Shown piece by piece: positions 19,801 to 30,706 of a stretch of 64,000 nt of DNA. The notes beneath the pieces are model-generated. The model was not told the DNA's origin, did not search any database, and saw only the letters and a list, made by a program, of their open reading frames with translations. The stretch comes from Dipteris shenzhenensis. Its lineage: Eukaryota; Polypodiophyta; Polypodiopsida; Gleicheniales. The position numbers and the translations under genes are program-made. The stretch lies in NCBI GenBank assembly GCA_047967505.1, contig CM106541.1. The stretch is one strand, 5' to 3'. Position 1 is the stretch's first letter. Every line of letters starts with the position of its first letter.

Positions 19801-20890
19801 ATAAGAAAAAGGACAACCTTTTTACACTAACCTTATTACTATCGAGTTTGAAATAATATTCTTGTGGGGGGAATTACCGTCGCTACATCCAATTCTTACT
19901 GTATGAATCGCATGGTTCAATCCTCTTCCACTTCCAACATTAGGTCTATATGCCCATAATGAGAGAAAATTTCCTCTAGTAATGGATTATGGCTCCAATC
20001 TTAGTCATCATCCATAGCTTCCCATGAAAGATTTTCCATCACCACCTTTTAGACATGAATACATGCACAAATTCTACCTTCCAATGTAGAAAATACGCAT
20101 AGCCTAACCATTTTCTCACATCATCGTAATGAAATTGGCAAAGCTGAAAGCTATATCTCTAGCTCACATTCATGTATCCCCCTCTTGCATCTAAGGTCAA
20201 TTATTTGCAAGCCAAGCAAGAGGGATGTTACAGAATTATTCCTGTCTGCGAATTCTATCAGATAGTTTATGTCTTCCATGCACTTATGCATATGTAAAAG
20301 GCTTTTATTAATATTTCTTACTGTGAACATTATTTTATTTTAGTCGAGTGTGACTATGGTAAAGTATTCCATAGGTGTGCATCAGACATGGTGGGGGTCC
20401 TAGAGGATGCTTTGTGGGGTTTAGTTAGGGACATCTAACTAGCCTGTGATTTGCCATGCTGGATGGTCAGTATTGTTGGGTGATTCCATGTTAATATTGA
20501 TGTTGCTAGTGTTATTGGTGTTATGTTTGACTATTTTACTTTGAGTGCAATTATATTGGGATTAATTTATTCGATGATTTGCTCAAATGATTGTTAACAC
20601 AACTAATGTAATTGACGGCTTGAGTACAGGTGATGGAACTAGTTCAAGGGTATTGATTGAGGTGTCGCATAGTACACAGCATGTGGCCATGGGCTAATTT
20701 TTTATTTGATTGATATTGTAAATCTTGAGCAATATATGTGATGGAAGGCATAAACTATTCTTGAATAAATTGAGCCCAAAGTGGCTTTGTAGAAAGAATT
20801 GGACGTGATGCCTTTTTTATAAAGTGAGCCCAAGGAGGCTTTGTAAAAGGAATTCAATGTAATCCCTTACTTTTGGGAAAGGAGGGATAA
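19801..20890. other. AT-rich region without recognised genes
   Basis: No frame of interest is present. Two related segments (AGCCCAAAGTGGCTTTGTAG near 20767 and AGCCCAAGGAGGCTTTGTAA near 20828) are an old local duplication. Confidence 0.4.
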
Positions 20891-20898
20891 TTTTGGCT

Positions 20899-21080
20899 CC
20901 TTGAACTTGAATGAAATATTTTAAATACTCTAGATGAGGAAGCATGAGCTACCCATCTAGAGGAGGAAGATTGGAGGAGGTAGATTGGACCTTGAACTTC
21001 AATGAAATATTATAGGTACTCTAGATGAGAAAGTGTGAGCCACCCATCTAGAGGAGGTAGATTGGGTTGCATACATATAA
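20899..21080. repeat. Two tandem copies of a 91-bp repeat
   Basis: CCTTGAACTT(G/C)AATGAAATA...ACTCTAGATGAG...CCATCTAGAGGAGG starts at 20899 and again at 20990. The copies differ at a number of sites, so the duplication is not recent. Confidence 0.8.
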
Positions 21081-21789
21081 TGGGATAATTACAACCTAAG
21101 TCTTGTTACTCTGTTGTTCTTGACACCAAGTGGAAGCTTGCACTATAGATGTGATGATGGGTGGGCCAAGGGTCTATACCTTACACTATGGGCACAAGCC
21201 AATGCTAACTATAATCGATCTTTATTAGGTTACCTCAAGTCCACTCCCACATGTAACTACCCACATGTAACTACTATGGGAGCTAACAAGAGTGTGAAAG
21301 GAAAAACAAGGAGACAACAATGAGTTAGAGCTCTCAAACTTTCCTTCTTTTAAGTGTCCATTTCTTGTTGGAGCATTGAATTCAATTTATTTCAATAATT
21401 TAAGTGGGTTGAAATTGTTATATGGTAGCAAGTTTGATTTTAGTTTAAAGATAGTATTTCTTAATCGTTTTTTAAAAGATAGATAACAATAGGTTAAATT
21501 GATTGTCCATTTTTTTATTTGGAGCTATTTACTTCAAAAGTTTAAGCAATTTAAAATGATATTTAAATATAAGTTATATTTTGATTTTACTTTAAGTTAT
21601 AATGTTATAAAGGTATAAAGTTATACTTTTGAAAAATAAGTTATAAGATAGATTTTGATTTACTTTAAGCATAGTATTTCTTCATTTAGTTAATCAATGT
21701 TTGGAAGATAGATAACGAGATAGTTTAAACTCAGTATTTCTTTATTCAAAATAAATTTGGAAGATGGATAGCAAGATTTACATCCTTTT
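21081..21789. other. AT-rich region without recognised genes
   Basis: Only short frames are present (the longest is 69 codons at 21114-21323), without recognisable motifs. CCCACATGTAACTAC occurs twice in a row near 21246-21275. Confidence 0.4.
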
Positions 21790-22720
21790 ATCCATGTGGA
21801 TAAAAGGTTAATAAGCATATTATGTGGATAATAACCATGAGGGGTAGGCCATTTTATATAAATGATAGGGCTAAAGATGTTATTAAAGGTATCCTCAGTT
21901 AGGTTAGATGGATAATAAGCATGAGGGGATGGCCATCATATATAAAATGATAGGGTGGATAGTCCAGTTAGATGGATAAGTATTGGACTAACCTAAGTGG
22001 CACAAAGAGAAACCCTCCTCAAAGTCAAATTTTCAATTGCTCAAACCTCTAATTATTTCAATTGGTTGATGGTTAGGTGAGATGGATAGTCTTTGGATGG
22101 ATGAGTTAAGTTGCACAAGAACCCTTCTTCAATTCATCACTCAACCCTCTAATTAATTCAATCGGTTGATGGTCAATTTAGATGGATGAATGATGCAACT
22201 GAGGTGGGATGGATGAACCTTCCTCATAGTGAGCTTTTCAGCTCCTCAACCTTTTAATTAGTTCAATTGATTGATGTTTCTTTTTACTATAGAGCCCATA
22301 GCTTCTGGACTTAGTCTCCAAGTCATGGCACCTTACGTCAGACTCGTTGCCGAGTCCCAATCCCTTAATGTCTTGGTTCTGATACCACAATCCCCTTATG
22401 CGCAGCATTAGCCAAACATGACCCCTGGCATGGACCGTTCGCCAAGTATCCCACTGCACCATGCCCCGCTTGGCAAGCCCTTAGGCTTCACAATGTTCAG
22501 TCCACAGAGTTAATATAGTATAGCACAATGTAGTACATTAGTTTTTTTTTATAAAAGAAGCGTGAGTAGTGTTCCTTCAAAAGGAGCTTGTCAACCGCTC
22601 AACCTATTCAATTGGTTGATGTTTCTTTTTTACTAGTATAGTAGTAAATTTGATTAACTGATGCTTCTTTTTTTACCAATACAGTAGTGCAATGTACTAC
22701 CTAAGGTTTAAAAAAGAATA
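21790..22720. repeat. Diverged repeat cluster of about 100-bp modules
   Basis: GGATAATAAGCATGAGGGG with GGCCAT...ATATAAA occurs twice (about 21827 and 21910). A module of CTCAACCCTCTAATTAATTC followed by A-TTGGTTGATG recurs near 22045, 22143, 22239 and 22595 with heavy divergence. An unrelated piece at 22280-22470 contains TTCTGATACCA (about 22377-22388), which on the minus strand resembles an initiator-Met tRNA primer-binding site, so an LTR-element scrap may be embedded. Confidence 0.5.
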
Positions 22721-22804
22721 GCACTAGTAGTACATTGTGCATGAGCACTAGTACTAGATAAATTTGTTTTTAGTGGAGTAGAATTGCAGCCACACAAACC
22801 TCAA

Positions 22805-22810
<6 letters not shown>

Positions 22811-22844
<34 letters not shown>

Positions 22845-22850
22845 GTGTGC

Positions 22851-22887
<37 letters not shown>

Positions 22888-22950
22888 ACATGTGCATGCG
22901 TGTGTGTGTGTGTGTGTTTCCCCCAAAAATGTGTATGTGTGTGTGTGTGT
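22811..22950. repeat. Compound microsatellite (TC)n / (GT)n
   Basis: A (TC)n run of about 30 bases is followed by (GT)n runs interrupted by CACATGTGCATGC and CCCCAAAAATG. The open frames over it are artefacts of the dinucleotide repeats. Confidence 0.95.
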
Positions 22951-23189
22951 ACAAGATTTGACTCCTCTCTTGTTGACTATGCACATTTTTTTTCATTGGT
23001 TGGACCATGTGGCATGATAGAAATCATTCTATATCCTCCCATGCCCCTTGAGATACATATGCATTCTTCAAGCATACATCCTTATATGATGCCTATCATG
23101 TAGGTGCCATTTCTCTACATCTCTTGGAAGTGCTTTTCCACAGTTTTTAGCTTGGGTGGTAATGGTTCATTACTTCAATTAGTGGTTTC

Positions 23190-23335
23190 ACTATGGAAAA
23201 AAAGAAAACCTCACCCTTTTTAGTCATACTGAGGCACTTGCCCTGAGCCTATGCTACAAGCAACAAGTTTCGAATGCAAGCCATTGCCCTTGTAGGCAAA
23301 CACTCTACCACGGGGCTACAAGGGGCATATGCAAG
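23190..23335 (-). mobile_element. tRNA-derived SINE (candidate)
   Basis: Read on the minus strand, the segment begins CCCCTTGTAGCCCCGTGGTA with GAGTG following (A-box-like) and about 35 bases later has GCATTCGAAAC (B-box-like, compare GGTTCGAANCC). This is the spacing of an RNA polymerase III promoter in a tRNA. It then runs into an unrelated body and a T-rich end (TTTTCTTTTTTTCC). It does not fold as an intact tRNA, so a SINE head is more likely than a tRNA gene. It abuts a gypsy RT fragment. Confidence 0.5.
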
Positions 23336-23424
23336 TTTCACTTTTAAATAAGAAGAAAAGTGTGTGTGTATGTATGTGTGTATACATATGAATTTTAATA
23401 TATAGAGAGACGTCAGTGCAAACT

Positions 23425-23740
23425 TGCTATCTGAGACTCTAATCTTTGCATGCTTACACAGTTGCTGCTCTAATCCCCATACATATTTTACTCCCTCTCT
23501 TGTCAATTTAGTGAGTGGCATACACACATGTGAGAGATACCTCAGAAATTCGCTATGCCATTTAATCTGGCCAATAGACCTAGAAAATGCTTTTACATTC
23601 TTGGGAAACAAAGCTTTCTGTATGACATATACCTTTCTTGGATCAATAGCCATTCCATCTTCAAATATAATATGCCCTAATAACACCCCTCTTTCCATAG
23701 CAAAAGCATATTTGCTTGGATTCAAGTTCAACATTCAAGC
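23425..23740 (-). pseudogene. Ty3/gypsy RT thumb/connection fragment
   Basis: The frame contains LNPSKYAFAMERGVLLGHII, DPRKVYVIQKALFPKNVKAF and FLRYLSHVCMPLTKLTREGV, the RT thumb to RNase H connection of plant gypsy elements. The upstream palm and the downstream RNase H are missing. At its 3' side it runs into non-element sequence and the SINE. Confidence 0.7.
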
Positions 23741-23759
23741 TCAATCGAGCCATCCAAGC

Positions 23760-24046
23760 AGAGGGAGTTAATATGGTGGCAGAGTTGGAAGAGAATTATT
23801 TTCTAAGAAGAAATCCTTCATTAGTACCATTGTTTGAAGTAGATGTGGTAGGCAGTTTACAAAAGTACACAAATGATAAGAAGATTGATTCCGACACACT
23901 ATACTACTGCCATTTTTCCATGACATTATACAGATATGAAGGGAGTTGATCCTTCTTTCTGCCAACATCGGATAAAATTTAAAAAATATGCAGTTCCAAT
24001 TGTTCAGCAAAGATATAGAATGAATCCTAATTATGCTATGATTTGA
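23760..24046 (+). pseudogene. Ty3/gypsy pol fragment (pre-RT), opposite strand
   Basis: On the plus strand, MKGVDPSFCQHRIKFKKYA followed by QQRYRMNPNYAM (about 23936-24046) is the conserved stretch that precedes RT in Athila-type gypsy elements. The preceding frame (MVAELEENYFLRRNP...) may be the linker before it. Its orientation is opposite to both neighbouring gypsy pieces, so the locus was rearranged. Confidence 0.6.
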
Positions 24047-24059
24047 GATGGGTTGCATA

Positions 24060-24810
24060 TGTCTAGTAAGAGTTCTCTTCAGGGTTAGACTTATCTTATA
24101 CTTTTTCTTTCCCTTCCTAATAGTGATTCTTTCAGCTCCCCAATCTTGCTTAGCTTTTGCAACACGAAGCCAAGGTCAGCCTAGTAGCATAGAGTAAGAA
24201 CTTTCTTTTTCCTCCATTCTCAGTACCACAAAACTTGTTGTAAATGTCAGTCCCCATATACTGATGTGCTGACCTCTCACTATACCGAATGGTTGGATTC
24301 TCCTCTGATCATCCATTCAGACCTGAAAAGGTGCTGGAGTTCCTATTCATTCTCACAAAAGTGCTTATACAACTTCTCTGAAAGTATGTTGATACCAGAT
24401 CCCCCATTAATAAATACTTATGGAATTATTTGTCTTTTGTACTCCACATCTACTGTAGGCACTTTATGATCAAGGGTATAAGTTTCCACATCGTCCATTC
24501 TTACTCCCACTTCAGCTATAGAGGGTTGCTCCTTATGAAAATTTAGGCACAACTGTTCTTTAAAAGCAGGTACCAAGTTGAGCAATTGGTCAATTGTTTT
24601 GTGGATCTTTGAGTGCAACAATTCTTTGAAAAACTCCTCTTGTCCTCCTTTACTTTTAGGCTTCACTTCAGGTTCTTGCACTTCATCTTTGATCAGCAAA
24701 CTCTGCTCCCTTTTAGGTGCTTCATTTTCTTCTTCCTTACCTTTAGATTTCTCTTTACTGGTTCTGACTATTTTCAAGTTCCTACCCAGTCCAATCCAGC
24801 TGTATGTCAA
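24060..24810 (-). pseudogene. Ty3/gypsy protease region, active-site Asp to Asn
   Basis: Frame 24418-24810 carries HSKIHKTIDQLLNLVPAFKE (linker before protease). The reading continues across a stop into FINGGSGINILSEK, where the retropepsin D-G-G-S box has Asn (AAT, 24406-24408) in place of the catalytic Asp. Further stops follow. The protease is therefore inactive by at least two changes. Confidence 0.65.
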
Positions 24811-24998
24811 ATTCTCCTTCCTTACTGTGTCACTTGGGCAAAATCTTCCTGAGATTGTACTTGTTACTGCTTTGTTTGGTTGATCTCTCCTCTTCTAGCA
24901 TGACTCTTGGCAGCATAATGATCCTCCTTCATCCAACCTACACCTGACTATTGTCGGGCTATACTGATTGTTCTTTATTGTGACGGTCGGAAGTGAGT

Positions 24999-26922
24999 TC
25001 AATCACTATTTCCTTTACTCAGCTTCTCTTTTCGATCTCTCTTTACTTCATTTGCTTTGTATATTGCCTTCAAGTCTGCATCCCTGACTTCTTCTTGTTC
25101 CTCCCAATCTACCCTCCACTTGTTTAGGATCAAAAGCCAATGGGTTTTTTGTTTGCACTTGAGCCTTAGCTCCCGCTGTTGTGATATATAGCCTTCATTT
25201 GCTTTGTATATAGCCTTCAAGTCTACACCCCTAAATCCTTGCTGTTCCTCCCAATCTACCTACCAATTGTTTAGGATCAAAATCCAATGGTTTTTTTGTT
25301 TGCACTTGAGCCTTAGCTCCTACTCTTGTGATCACTAAAGCATCGGTATTTGGCTTAACCATGGGCACCTCAACTTCCTTCCGACACTCTGAACAATCAC
25401 ACTCAACTTTAGGATGCTGAATGTCATGTTTGCTATGAATCTTTGTAACTGATCTTATAATTTCTTCCTGGAAGATCTCTTTGGATTCGTCCAAATTGTC
25501 TCAAGAATGACAACATTTACACCTACTGGTGGTTGTGGCGAAGGGTTTATGTTAAGTTTGGGCGTGAAATTCACAATGGGAATGCCTCTATGACTTTTGT
25601 GTTTACACCATAGTTCACACTGAGGGCCTTGGTGATGTCCATCCTCAAGCCCATAATAAGTGCATGCTTGACTATTTTTTCTTTGCTGAGTGTTCGAGTT
25701 CTACCTGTTGGCTGCATATGAGGAGGCAACCTCCCCCTATAATTTGAATTATACCAACACTTTTCTTTATCATGATTATCTTTCCCACAATACTCACATG
25801 GTACCCTCTCTTTTTTTGATTCTATTCCCATACTCGTTAGTTGTTCCTTGATTATCTTCTCAAGTTTAGAGTCTCCTTTAGGACTCCTTTCTTCTTTTTT
25901 CTTGTTTTTAGTTTTATACTTTTTGCTTATACTTCTTGTCTTTACCTTTTTTCTTTCTATCCAAATCTTCGTCGAAATTGTCATCTTCTGAACTATCACT
26001 CTCCTCAGCCTCTGAGTCGAAATCCTCCTTTTCATCTGATTTAGAGTCAAAGTCATTTTGCTTTTTCTTCTTTACCTTCTTTTCTTTGTTCTTTGAAACA
26101 CCATATCTTCTTTATGCCCTTTGGGCAGCTTCAACCATGTTATAAAAATCATTTGCTCAAGCAAGTTGGTGGCCTGCTACTACGGCCTGCAAGCCTTCAA
26201 TACAAGTTTCTAACTTTTTGTGCATAATCCTCCACTAATAAGTCTTTCTACTTCATGTTGTGAAGCCTTTTAAGCACTGCTTCCAGTGTCTTTTCCTTTC
26301 AAAATCTTCCCAAGAAAGATCCCTTCAAATCATCATATGTAGCAAAGTGTGGTAGCCCATACTACATGAACCAACTCATTGCTCTCCCTTCCATTGTGGC
26401 TGCAAACTACTCCTTCTTTACTGCATCTGCTAATCCTTGGATACCGCTCGCAATCATCGGGTCTCGAACTTCCCTACATGATTGTCAGGGTCTTGTCCTT
26501 TTTCCCCTTCAAACTTTGCGGCTTTCACTCTAGTGGATTTGGGTTTGCCACGATGATAGGTAGTGGAACATGTTGTCTCCTTCTTGGTTAAGGTGGCAAC
26601 AGATTGAATAAGTTTCTTTGAGCTGCACCACAAACTCTTGTTGCTAAATAAGATCCATAGGTAGTTCTAATGAAAGCTTCAGATGGTGACGTTGGGATCA
26701 CAGGCTTGGATTTGCTTCCTCCACTTCTAAATACTCCAAACTCCGAGTAGAATCTGTAGAAGATCCTTCTCTACTTGGCACATAGTCGATATCTTCATTG
26801 CTTTCTCCATCTTGTTGTTGTTGAACGTCAGTTTGACTCGAGGCTTTGGACCTGACTCTCGCTCTAGTAAAATAGTTGTGGCCTCTTTGAGTAGGTGTCT
26901 CCTGTTCTCTTGTGTTTGACAT
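24999..26922 (-). pseudogene. Ty3/gypsy gag, split into several frames
   Basis: A likely gag start is at 26922 (MSNTREQETPTQRGHNYFTR), with Gln/Ser-rich sequence to 26698. A degenerate capsid region fills 26140-26640. Frame 25571-26056 has the knuckle CEYCGKDNHDKEKCW and a Lys-rich stretch. Frames 25231-25494 and 24999-25220 continue toward protease. Frameshifts and stops separate each block. The same strand and order as the protease at 24.4 kb make these one defective element. Confidence 0.6.
25051..25340 (-). repeat. 147-bp tandem duplication inside gypsy gag-pol
   Basis: The block beginning TTTGCTTTGTATAT(T/A)GCCTT occurs at 25051 and 25198. Both copies contain TTTAGGATCAAAA(G/T)CCAATG and TTTGTTTGCACTTGAGCCTT. 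They differ at scattered positions. Confidence 0.85.
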
Positions 26923-26929
26923 TTGCTAC

Positions 26930-27769
26930 TCAATCCTCCATGAAGGCAATAATCACCCTCAGTTGGGAGCTTGTTTGATCTTCTTTGTTGTACGATCTTT
27001 CACACTAATTGCTTATAGATCTTTTGTCTTCCATCAATTACCTTCCAAGATGGAAGCAACCTCTTCATTAATTAGTTGGGCCCAGCCATCTTTTTCCATT
27101 GCCCAACCTCTTCATTGTTGTAAGCCTGCATCTGCTTCATCTTGCTCTCTCTCTTCATCCCCTTGCCAGCTGCTTTCGCACATCTTGCTAGGACTTTTCG
27201 ATCCACGACATCAACCTTCATTGATCCTTTCCATTTTGAAGACTTTTCTGAACTCGAACCAACTACAAGATCACCAAATGTGTTTAGGGTGGTTATCCCC
27301 AGAGCACTTCTACATTAGATTTCAAACAAATACTTCCCATCGAGTATTTAGACACAGAGTCGGAACTATATCAAATAGAAGCCAAAACAGATGATGACTC
27401 AATAACGCATTAAAAATAGTAAATACAAAGATAAGAATTGTTTCCTTGTATTCATCATTATCATATCACAACAAAAAGATCAGAAGAGAACTCATAAGCA
27501 TAGCATCATTGCAATCTGATCAAAATCTCTATATCTCGTTAGACTACTAAGACTCATAAGCATGAGTATAGTAGTCACATGCAGATAATTGAATAACTGT
27601 TTTAGTATGCTAACTATGACAACTAACTCCTAAGAGTACTACTTAGGACTAGAGCTAGTTATAGGTGCCTAGCTAACCCCTAACATGCAAGCAAGATGAT
27701 GATACATCCCTAGTGCAATTACAATACAATGAGAAGCCCTTGGTATGGTATATAGTGTGTAGAAATTTT
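26930..27769. other. Possible LTR or leader region of the gypsy element at 24-27 kb
   Basis: No gene is seen. AAGATCACCA at about 27270-27280, read on the minus strand as TGGTGATCTT, could be a primer-binding site next to an LTR starting TGTGTTTAGGG on this strand, but no second LTR copy was found. The rest is AT-rich. Confidence 0.25.
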
Positions 27770-28290
27770 GACACTATTTATTGGGAAATCAATTCTTATT
27801 TTAAGTGGATCATCAAGATTTACTATATCTCATTAATAAAATAGTGATTCAAGGCAGGTTGGTGAGATGGATGCTATTAGTTCAAGAATTTAATTTTCAA
27901 ATTATTCATGAACTCCAACTTGGAAATCACATGTAGGAGCTAATTTTTTTTCTTGGTTACCATCCTAAGCACATGAGACCAGTGCAAATATTGAGTTACT
28001 ATATGCCAATCTCTTTGCAATTTCTTTGTTGAAACCAAGTATGATGATCTGCTCCTCTATTTATCTCAGGGACATTTCCTGACCACATGTCCAAGGACAA
28101 GTGCAAGCAACTTGTGGTTTAAGCTTGGAAATACAGCTTAATAGGTAGACAGTTGTATTGCCAAGGCATTAATGGTGTCCTAAGTAAGTGTGTGTTACCA
28201 TACAAGAGAGCTATAGTACTTGCTGAAGCTCATAAAGGGCTTGCAGGGGGTGACTTTGCAAGAGACCTTACTGCATGTTAATATGCATAG
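27770..28290 (+). pseudogene. Ty3/gypsy RNase H end and integrase zinc-finger fragment
   Basis: Plus-strand frames give VDHQDLLYLINK with VRWMLLVQEFNFQI (end of RNase H) and, after a gap, QLYCQGINGVLSKCVLPYKR with HKGLAGGDFARDLTA (start of the integrase HHCC region). It resembles the same region of the element at 36.1-36.6 kb. Internal stops show decay. Confidence 0.6.
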
Positions 28291-28329
28291 AGTACAACTA
28301 TAGGGTAATCAATGAGTAAAGTGACCAAG

Positions 28330-29388
28330 CTGAATGATCTACTTCAACAGGACAAGCTCAAGGGAGTTTCATCCCCAAATACCCAAAGCCCACCGCAAGT
28401 CCAAAGATTAGGCAACGTGCATAGGCTATATGTTCCAACTGCCCCCGCTTGGAACAAGGACGTGCAGGAATAAGGAGACAAACTTTTGGGCCATGAAGAG
28501 TGCATGCACCTTGCACTATTCAATTCCCAATCCACAAGAAATAGCGACACCAATGAAAATAGCCCTGGAAGAAGTACATCTCAAACTCAGGGAATTTGTT
28601 CCCCAAATATTCTGAAGAAAAGGCTTCCCAACAACATTCAGGATTACCTTAGAGTGTCCCACGGAGACCTAGCCTTGTCACTCCAGGTTTTGAGCCACAT
28701 TCATGAGGTTCAAACACCAAACATGTGAAGGTGTGAGGGCGCTCAAGGAGTTTGACCCCCAAATCACTCGAGCCTAGGAGTGGTGAGGCTAACACAAGCG
28801 CTATTTGGGAACCAGTTAGGACCACCTCCTAATTCTAGGTTTGTCCCAAGGACTTTAATATGGTTAACACAAGTGCCATTTTCGCTAGTAGGGAGAGTCA
28901 GTAAGAATACCAATATGCCTTGGCACCCTATGAGCCCAAGAGCCCATGGTTGTAAAGTGAGGGAGAGTGCTGAAAGGGAAAAGGGTTGGCCATCCCTTCA
29001 AAAGGTGACTTGTATAAAAGGCCAAATGTTTGACTTTCTTCATTGTTGTTTGCACAAGTTTGAATACAAGCTCCCTCTTCTCTTCCAAAAGAGTGTTTTG
29101 GGTGTTCTCTTGTTTCCATTTGTAGTGCCTTGTGTCTGCCAGTCCATCCCCCTTCACTCTCCTCTTCCATTCTCCTTCTCCCTCCCTTCTCCCCTCTCTT
29201 CTCCCCTCTTCCCCTTCCCCCTTTCTCGCATGGAGACACATTGCAATAATCTGAAGGCCGCTTGAGTGACACTTGTGGATGGCTCATGCTATGCATTGCT
29301 CCCACAAGGAGTAGCTGGGAGTGGAAGCTCCATTGGCATATCTTCAACTACCCCACAACACATGAGTCACCATTGAGACCACACTACA
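28330..29388 (+). mobile_element. Probable 5' LTR of the Tat/Athila-like gypsy element
   Basis: The region ends CACTACA at 29388, a few bases before a primer-binding-site-like sequence. A TATA box (TATAAAAGG, about 29013-29021) lies about 370 bp before the end, as expected for an LTR promoter. No partner LTR was found to the right of the element, and the left boundary is a guess. Confidence 0.4.
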
Positions 29389-29392
29389 TTTT

Positions 29393-29410
29393 TGGCACTG
29401 CTTTCGGGGA
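29393..29410 (+). other. Primer-binding site of the gypsy element
   Basis: TGGCACTGCTTTCGGGGA begins with TGG, the complement of a tRNA CCA end. It resembles the TGGCGCC...GGGGA primer-binding sites of plant Tat/Athila elements, with a few mismatches. Confidence 0.5.
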
Positions 29411-29521
29411 GAAAGGTATGCTTTTGCATTTGCACTTGTCTCCCTTCGTTACATTCCCATTGCACAAGTTTTCAAGCTTACATTGGAGCTTGTTAGTGGA
29501 GTTGTAGGAGAGAAGAGAGGT

Positions 29522-29539
<18 letters not shown>

Positions 29540-29564
<25 letters not shown>
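29540..29564. repeat. (GA)n microsatellite in the gypsy leader
   Basis: An uninterrupted GA run lies in the untranslated leader between the PBS and gag. Confidence 0.9.
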
Positions 29565-29566
<2 letters not shown>

Positions 29567-29929
29567 GAAAATATGTTTTTTCATGTAGGAATGCCATTTG
29601 TGAGCATGGGAAGCTTGTTTAGGATGCTTTTTGGTGTTTCAACTTGATAGGAACTTAGTAGGCTTGATTGCTAAGGTGTGTGTGTGGGCTAATCACCTCA
29701 AAAAACAACAAAACTAAGGAATTTTGTCAAGTTTTGTAGTTTCATATTCTAGAACTTTCCTTTTTTGAGTTTTTGCATTTTGATGTTCAAAAAGTGTTTG
29801 TTTTCAAAAATTTTTCCATGGAGTAGGTAGAATAGGTAGCGTAGCACCCCCCCATCACAAAAAATCATGAACAAAAACTGCAAAATCCTCAAATCACCAA
29901 ATCTCAGTCCACGAAACTGTGTTTAACTA

Positions 29930-30640
29930 TCCCGCCGAGTCGGCCCTGTAGCTATATCACATCGACCAATTTTCCCGTCGACTGACTTGTTAGTTGGATC
30001 TCGTCAGTCAAACTCTGTTGACCCAGTGTCGTAATGCTTCCTCGTCGACCTAACCTCTGACTACTGTTTATCCCACCGCCTAGAATTAATGTTTGTCAGA
30101 GTTACTTTCGCATCGATCTGACAAGTCATTGACCGATGTTGTTGTGGTTCCCGTCGACCGTTGCTATTTTACTATCCCACCGCCAGTGCAGTGAACCTAC
30201 CCCTCCATCCATAGTCATAATCGTTCCCCTCCGCCATCGTGTTACTCCATTGCACTGCCCATCGTGATGAAATCTCGCCGTCTGGTGTTGTCTGCTTACC
30301 CCGCCATTGTTGCTATAATATCTCGCCGAGTCATTATCTTGTCGACCGGTGTCATACCGTATCCCTACGCCCATGGGGATATCCCATCCTTATGATCACA
30401 CTGACCACTTGGCAATTAATTCCCTGTCAATTGTTGTGATACATCCATCACACCAACCGGTGCTATTTCCTTATTTGACCGATCATCATTGTTGAAAGGT
30501 TACGCCATCGCTCGCTACCAAAATCGTACTACACTGCCTGTTGCTATACCCGTAGCCCACCAACTGGTGCTATGCTATTTTCCCATCGACCATTGCTATA
30601 GACTTACCCCATCGACCAATGCTATACCTTTGGGGTAGCG
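29930..30640 (+). repeat. Diverged minisatellite in the gypsy leader (TCGACC...TGCTAT units)
   Basis: About 700 bp consist of loosely repeated units with cores such as CCCGTCGACCGTTGCTAT, CCCATCGACCATTGCTATAG and CCCCATCGACCAATGCTATA, with irregular spacing. It lies just before the gag start at 30707. No coding signal is present in either strand. Confidence 0.7.
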
Positions 30641-30706
30641 AAGGAATTCACAAAAAAATCTAAAACCTCAGTTCAGCTTGGGTGTCCCCAGCTCGAGGCA
30701 TCCCAC

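Noticed and set aside
22784-23103. Frames rich in CVCVCV or SLSLSL
   Set aside because: They are translations of the (GT)n and (TC)n microsatellites.
23230-23335. tRNA gene
   Set aside because: A and B boxes are present but no acceptor stem pairs and the anticodon arm does not fold, so a SINE head is preferred.
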